Source: Enterobacteriaceae bacterium B14 (GTDB lineage: Bacteria; Pseudomonadota; Gammaproteobacteria; Enterobacterales; Enterobacteriaceae). Taken from it: a stretch of DNA of 64,000 bases. Every line of letters starts with the position of its first letter. The stretch's first letter is position 1. Shown here in pieces: positions 59,887 to 64,000 of the stretch. A program made the translations under genes and the position numbers. A model generated the notes under the pieces. It worked only from the letters and a program-made list of their open reading frames with translations. It was not told the DNA's origin and ran no database searches. The stretch spans positions 81,540 to 145,539 of the forward strand of contig DF158884.1 of assembly GCA_000307305.1 (NCBI GenBank), in the 5' to 3' direction.

Positions 59887-59991
59887 TATTAAGAAAAGAT
59901 GACCCCAGTGATACTTGAAGTTGCTTCTGTGTTGACTTTCATGCCCAAAATAACTGTCTATTTTTTTAGCAACTGATTTTAAGTATAGGTA

Positions 59992-62019
59992 TCAGAACTG
60001 ATAACTGGCGAATAACTTGAGGTTGCGCCCATCCTGCAAAGCCCCATTTGGCGCGTAGTACTCTTTGTCGAAGGCATTGCCGACAACGACGCTGGTTGTT
60101 AAGCGATCAGAGAACATTTCAGGCTTATAGCTGACGTAAAAGTCATGAGTGGCATAACCTTTTTGCGGTGTTGGCGTGTCTTTAATACGATCAGCAAAGA
60201 CCCCCATCCAACCCACAGAAGCATTGGTATTGCCAAGCGGCACGTTCAAACGAGTGGAAACGGTGTCTGGGTTCACGGTAGATAACCATGCGCCCGTGCG
60301 TTCATCTTTCCCGCTGGTACGGTTATAAGCGACGTTCATATCAAAATAGCGATTCTGATAGTCCATCATCATTTCCCAGCCCCAAATTTTAGCCCGTGGA
60401 ATATTGACGGAGGTTGTCTCACAAGGTGAACACACCACGCCAGAGCCCGGCACATAACCCACTTTCATGTTGACGCTGGTTGAGATGTAATCTTTGGCTC
60501 TTGTGCCGAAGTAGCTCGCTTTAAATTTCAGATCATCATCAGCCATGATCAGATTATCGAAGCGTAGACCGAAACCGACTTCCTGAGTTGCGTTGGTTTC
60601 TGGCCTTAAATTCGGATTAGGCTTCCAATAGTTGTTCATAGTCGGCCCCATGCTGAAATGCAGGGAGTCGTTATACATCTCGCCCATTGTTGGGGCGCGG
60701 AAGGCTTCGGAATAAGAGGCGAACAGCGTTAACCATTCTGTTGGAAGAACTGACATGGCAATTTTAGGCGACCATTTGTCTGCATTAATACTGTCATAGC
60801 CACGGCTTTCCGCTTTGTAGTTGTCGTAGCGGATGGCACCAATAAAGGAAACAGGGAGATCACGCAGGGTGACTTCATCTTGTAACCAACCGGAAGCGAA
60901 ACGAATTTCAGCCTCTGGGAAGCTGGTTGTCGCGCCACTTGGCGTCTGCTTCTGCTTATAGGTTTCTGCCCCGTAAGTGAGCTGGCTCGGTGCAAAGCTC
61001 TCTTTCCAGAAGTTTGATCGGTTATCAACCTTGATGCCTTTGGTTGTCTGCTTTCTGTCTTCTGCTTTTCCGCCCGTTGGGTTCGAATTGATTTGGGTTT
61101 CAGAGTAGTAAAGTTGGGTTGATGCATTTAACCAATCCATATCCGCAGGATTGATTTTATAAACAAGCTGAGCATCTTTGTTTTTCGTGGTTCTGTCGGT
61201 CATTACATCGGTGGCTGTGGTGCTCGGTTGCAGGTTTTGCGGGTTTTTAGGCTCTCTGGCATCGTTGTTGTAATAGCGCAGGTTAGCAATGAGCGATTGG
61301 GCATCGTCGATACGCCACGTTCCTTTCGCCAGCATAGATGCGATCTCTTCATCGTTCGGTGCTGTCTCACCGTTACTCAGGCGTAGATTGCCTTTATCGC
61401 GGAAGTTGGCAGAGAATAAACCATCAACATCATCGGTACGACCGAAGGTCGTTACGCCCATGCTGGTGCTGTGATCCAAGGTAGCGCCAGAGCCGAACAA
61501 CCGAACACCACCCTGTTCGCCTTCACGTAGTAAATCTTTAGCATCAACGGTGTCAAAAGAGATAACGCCACCAAGAGCACCGCTGCCGTAAAGCTGTGCT
61601 GATGGGCCACGAACTACTTCGACTCGTTTAATCAATGCGGGGTCGAGAAATATCCCATTTAGATGCCCTGTATCCGTTCCTTGCCTAACACCATCGACTA
61701 ACACCAACACGCCGCGTTTGTCATACCCACGCATGTTGATATCTTGCCCGTTGCTGCGCGATGTCCCCGTAATGGTAATACCTGGAATATTACGCAGCAG
61801 ATCAGCCGAGCTATTGGCGGCCAAATTTTCTGGTGCATTAGCATCTACGACGGTGACCATCATCGGCGCTTCAAAGGCATTACGATCGTTGCCTGTCGCC
61901 GTCACAGTAATGATTTCGTTTTTATTTTTAGTATTTGAGGTATCCGTATTTGTTTCGGCATTAGCCAATGCAGGAAGTGCACAAATAATGGCAAGACTTA
62001 AAGATGACAGGCGAAGCAT
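59992..62019 (-). CDS. hmuR: TonB-dependent outer-membrane hemin receptor HmuR
   Basis: This 675-residue receptor has a signal peptide (MLRLSSLSLAIICALPALANA). A TonB-box-like EIITVTATG, a plug domain (about 45-150, VLVLVDGVRQGTD) and a 22-strand barrel ending in phenylalanine (LFASYQF) follow. The heme-receptor FRAP box (SEAFRAPTMGEMYND) and NPNL box (WKPNPNLRPETN) are present. A His between them matches the heme-ligand region of HemR. I chose the ATG at 62019 because GGAGAG precedes it by seven bases; longer starts lack a proper signal. It is downstream of hemP behind a Fur site. Confidence 0.95.
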   Translation of the reverse strand: MLRLSSLSLAIICALPALANAETNTDTSNTKNKNEIITVTATGNDRNAFEAPMMVTVVDANAPENLAANSSADLLRNIPGITITGTSRSNGQDINMRGYDKRGVLVLVDGVRQGTDTGHLNGIFLDPALIKRVEVVRGPSAQLYGSGALGGVISFDTVDAKDLLREGEQGGVRLFGSGATLDHSTSMGVTTFGRTDDVDGLFSANFRDKGNLRLSNGETAPNDEEIASMLAKGTWRIDDAQSLIANLRYYNNDAREPKNPQNLQPSTTATDVMTDRTTKNKDAQLVYKINPADMDWLNASTQLYYSETQINSNPTGGKAEDRKQTTKGIKVDNRSNFWKESFAPSQLTYGAETYKQKQTPSGATTSFPEAEIRFASGWLQDEVTLRDLPVSFIGAIRYDNYKAESRGYDSINADKWSPKIAMSVLPTEWLTLFASYSEAFRAPTMGEMYNDSLHFSMGPTMNNYWKPNPNLRPETNATQEVGFGLRFDNLIMADDDLKFKASYFGTRAKDYISTSVNMKVGYVPGSGVVCSPCETTSVNIPRAKIWGWEMMMDYQNRYFDMNVAYNRTSGKDERTGAWLSTVNPDTVSTRLNVPLGNTNASVGWMGVFADRIKDTPTPQKGYATHDFYVSYKPEMFSDRLTTSVVVGNAFDKEYYAPNGALQDGRNLKLFASYQF

Positions 62020-62132
62020 ACTGCAACTCTCCATTGAATATTCATATGTTCCAACGTATTGGAGATATGATGAAGTTGCTGGCTGCCTTGACGAAGATAG
62101 CAAGTGTCTGGGTGGCTGGCTAAATTGTGAAT

Positions 62133-62315
62133 TTATTTGGTTAAGATTAACTTTCCGGCTTTAGTAATACGCAGTTGGTACTGTTGATCCTGATGCTGAA
62201 TCAGTAATACATCAGATTTACCCAGTAATTGCTGAGTGTTGACCGATGGGTAACGGCAAGAAGAATCTCTCTTTTTTCCTGACCCTAGATGGTCTGCTGA
62301 CTCGGTAATTCTCAT
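62133..62315 (-). CDS. hemP: Hemin uptake protein HemP
   Basis: A 60-residue HemP/HmuP-family protein. The C-terminal half is diagnostic: NTQQLLGKSDVLLIQHQDQQ followed by YQLRITKAGKLILTK. The N-terminal half is basic and variable. HemP is a small, soluble protein encoded ahead of heme receptors and thought to activate receptor expression (HmuP in rhizobia and Burkholderia), though its role in enterics is unclear. It is the first gene of the operon, just downstream of a Fur box, 113 bp before hmuR. Confidence 0.9.
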   Translation of the reverse strand: MRITESADHLGSGKKRDSSCRYPSVNTQQLLGKSDVLLIQHQDQQYQLRITKAGKLILTK

Positions 62316-62351
62316 AGAATCTTCTATATTGAATGATAACTAGTTTCAACC

Positions 62352-62370
62352 TGATAATCATTATCATTTA
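62352..62370 (-). promoter_or_regulatory. Fur-binding site controlling hemP-hmuRSTUV
   Basis: The sequence TGATAATCATTATCATTTA closely follows the 19-bp Fur consensus (GATAAT-GAT-AATCATTATC type), with overlapping GATAAT/ATTATC hexamers. It lies 37 bp before the hemP start, where a repressor would occlude the promoter. Iron-repressed expression is the expected consequence. Confidence 0.88.
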
Positions 62371-62546
62371 ATTTAAATGGTTCAACAAGCTTTAATTCTG
62401 TGATACAGATTACGTTAATGAAATATTATTGTTACATAATTGCAACGAAAGTGATTTTCTTTGCTGAGCGCGTAATGCGTTATTTCATATGAGAATTATC
62501 TTATATTGCGAGGTGTTCTTATTGAATAATAACGATGATTTGTCAC

Positions 62547-62572
62547 ACACCGGAGCTTAATAGCCCCGGTGT
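62547..62572 (-). terminator. Probable terminator of zapE
   Basis: 10-bp arms (ACACCGGAGC / GCCCCGGTGT, one mismatch) flank a TTAATA loop, about 55 bp after the zapE stop. A T-rich tail is present only on the plus strand, so efficiency towards zapE is uncertain. Confidence 0.55.
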
Positions 62573-62627
62573 TTACTTCGCTTTTTATGACCCGTTTTTG
62601 TCATGCGATTGGTGATGTCATTCGCCC

Positions 62628-63764
62628 TTAAGGAAGATGTTCTAGGCTTAAATACTCTTCACTCTGCATCTCTTGCAAACGGGACAAGCAACGCTGATAT
62701 TCAAACTTTAGCCGATCACCGCTGTATATCTGATACATGTCCACATCAGCCGAGATAATCAGTTTGACACGCCGCTCATAAAACTCATCGACCAACGCGA
62801 GAAAGCGCCGAGCTATATCCTCTTGTAGGCTGTTCATTTGCGTAAGGTTATGCAATAAAACTGTGTGATAAAGCCGAGAAAGTGCAATGTAATCCATCTG
62901 ACTACGAGCTTCTTGGCATAAAACAGAGAACGCCACAGCCAGCACACCATCGGCTTCATCTAATACATTTAACGGCCGGTGGTTAATCTCAAGGGTTTTA
63001 CTACCATGGCCTTCTCCGCCAACCAGTTGCCGAAAAGTCTGCCCCATCGAATGCGCCGTTTCTGCCCCTAAAGGCGTAATAAACAGATTGGCTTGTGTTA
63101 GCGTGCGCAAACGATAGTCGATCCCTGCATCAACATTGAGTACCTTGCAGTTGCTCTTAATCAGTTCGATAGCAGGCAAGAAACGGGCGCGCTGTAACCC
63201 ATTGTGATACAGGTTATCCGGCGGAATATTCGAGGTAGCGACTAATATGATGCCGCGTTTAAACAGGGCTTCAAACAGTGTTCCCAACAACATGGCATCA
63301 GTAATATCAGAAACAAAAAACTCATCAAAACAGAGAATATCCGCCTCTGCCTTAAAACCATCAGCAATCATCTCTAGGGGGTTTTCATGCCCCTGCTGAG
63401 CGGTTAACTCTGCATGAACCCGTAACATAAAACGGTGAAAATGGAGGCGAAGTTTACGCTCCCCAGGCAGGCTCTGATAAAAAAGGTCCATTAGCCATGT
63501 TTTGCCACGACCAACGCCTCCCCACATATAGAGGCCTTTTACCGTAGCATCCTGTGGCTTATCACTATTGATAACCTTTTTGTGTAACCAGCCCAAAAGA
63601 CCCGATGAGGCTGGCTTACGGCTTGGCGCTTCTGCTTTTTGTTGCAGTACCGCTTGATAGATCGCATCAAGATCTTTAACTGCCTGATGTTGAGCGTCGT
63701 CCGGTTGATAGGTGCCATCAGTCAAAGCGTGTTGATAGCGGGCCAAAGGTGAAGTATCAAGCAT
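62628..63764 (-). CDS. zapE: Cell division ATPase ZapE
   Basis: This 378-residue AAA+ protein (E. coli ZapE/YhcM 375) has Walker A WGGVGRGKTWLMD at about residues 81-93, Walker B ILCFDEFFVSDI at about 145-156 and VATSNIPPDNLYHNGLQR as sensor 1 region. It associates with FtsZ and destabilises Z-rings, and is needed for division under low oxygen or high temperature. In E. coli it lies near rplM-rpsI-sspAB, so the neighbourhood is conserved apart from the hemin locus inserted between rplM and zapE. Confidence 0.96.
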   Translation of the reverse strand: MLDTSPLARYQHALTDGTYQPDDAQHQAVKDLDAIYQAVLQQKAEAPSRKPASSGLLGWLHKKVINSDKPQDATVKGLYMWGGVGRGKTWLMDLFYQSLPGERKLRLHFHRFMLRVHAELTAQQGHENPLEMIADGFKAEADILCFDEFFVSDITDAMLLGTLFEALFKRGIILVATSNIPPDNLYHNGLQRARFLPAIELIKSNCKVLNVDAGIDYRLRTLTQANLFITPLGAETAHSMGQTFRQLVGGEGHGSKTLEINHRPLNVLDEADGVLAVAFSVLCQEARSQMDYIALSRLYHTVLLHNLTQMNSLQEDIARRFLALVDEFYERRVKLIISADVDMYQIYSGDRLKFEYQRCLSRLQEMQSEEYLSLEHLP

Positions 63765-64000
63765 AGATAGATATATTCCCTGCTAAAAAATCGTCGTATC
63801 GGCGACACAAATGGGGGGTATCTCTGATCCCAGAGAGACATTATTGTGGACGATAGCATAACCTGCCGAAAAAAATTATTATCAAAGAAGGAATCCGTCT
63901 CTCATATAAAATTATGTATGATTCCACTCAGCGGGCATTAAAAGGTATAGTGGTGGTTATGTAATGAGATCATCCGTTAAGCAGAGTCCGTTTATGCAAT
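63765..64000. other. Upstream region of zapE at the window edge
   Basis: 236 bp with no recognisable coding sequence. In E. coli zapG (yhcB) begins divergently from zapE here, but none of its N-terminal codons can be seen, so its start, if present, lies beyond the window. Confidence 0.4.

Larger units (their letters stand above)
62316..62627. promoter_or_regulatory. hemP-zapE intergenic region
   Basis: 312 bp, AT-rich near hemP. It contains the Fur box and hemP promoter on one side and the zapE terminator on the other. No additional gene is visible. Confidence 0.5.

Overview
The window is chromosomal DNA of a member of the Enterobacterales. Almost every gene has a close, similar-length counterpart in E. 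coli or Yersinia (gltB, gltD, arcB, slt, ettA, radA, prfC, rpsI, rplM), and the RNase P RNA, ArcZ sRNA and tRNA-Leu genes are enterobacterial in sequence. The non-E. coli gene order, moderate GC (judged by eye) and combination of a complete hemin locus with a D-glucosaminate locus would fit a deep branch such as Budviciaceae (Pragia/Budvicia/Limnobaculum). That placement is a guess. I saw no insertion sequence, prophage, integrase or CRISPR array.

Layout. (1) 0.2-4.9 kb: EamA transporter, yhaJ/yhaK, an AT-rich glycosyltransferase, yhjD. (2) 5.1-22 kb: a conserved core block with rnpB, rsmI, lpoA-yraN-diaA-dolP (murein synthesis and outer-membrane integrity, replication timing), mtgA-elbB, the sRNA arcZ tail-to-tail with arcB, yhcC, and gltBD (glutamate synthase). 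(3) 22-25 kb: an accessory strip with a cold-shock-domain protein, a decayed RelE/ParE-type toxin gene, and an NmrA/quinone reductase/HxlR group. (4) 25.4-33 kb: a complete dga locus, with a LevR-type activator, a near-perfect sigma-54 promoter, a four-subunit mannose-family PTS and the two enzymes that take D-glucosaminate-6-phosphate to pyruvate and glyceraldehyde-3-phosphate. (5) 33-35.7 kb: two translationally coupled uncharacterised genes, an Asp-box repeat protein and a membrane protein. (6) 35.7-53.3 kb: a block that in E. coli lies near 99-100 min: slt, ettA, (LysR plus quinone oxidoreductase), nadR, radA, serB, smp, yjjV, osmY, prfC, rimI, holD, rsmC and two tRNA-Leu(CAG) genes. (7) 53.4-64 kb: sspBA, rpsI/rplM, a Fur-controlled hemin locus (hemP, hmuR, hmuS, hmuTUV) and zapE.

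How it works together. ArcB and ArcZ form the oxygen-responsive node. GltBD supplies glutamate. The Hmu set moves heme across both membranes and handles it in the cytosol. The dga set is a self-contained catabolic module with its own regulator. The most unusual items are the coupled Asp-box/membrane protein pair, a Smp protein about twice the usual length carrying three 32-residue repeats, a cold-shock domain with an unrecognised C-terminal half, and the joining of two normally distant chromosomal blocks with accessory genes at the joints.
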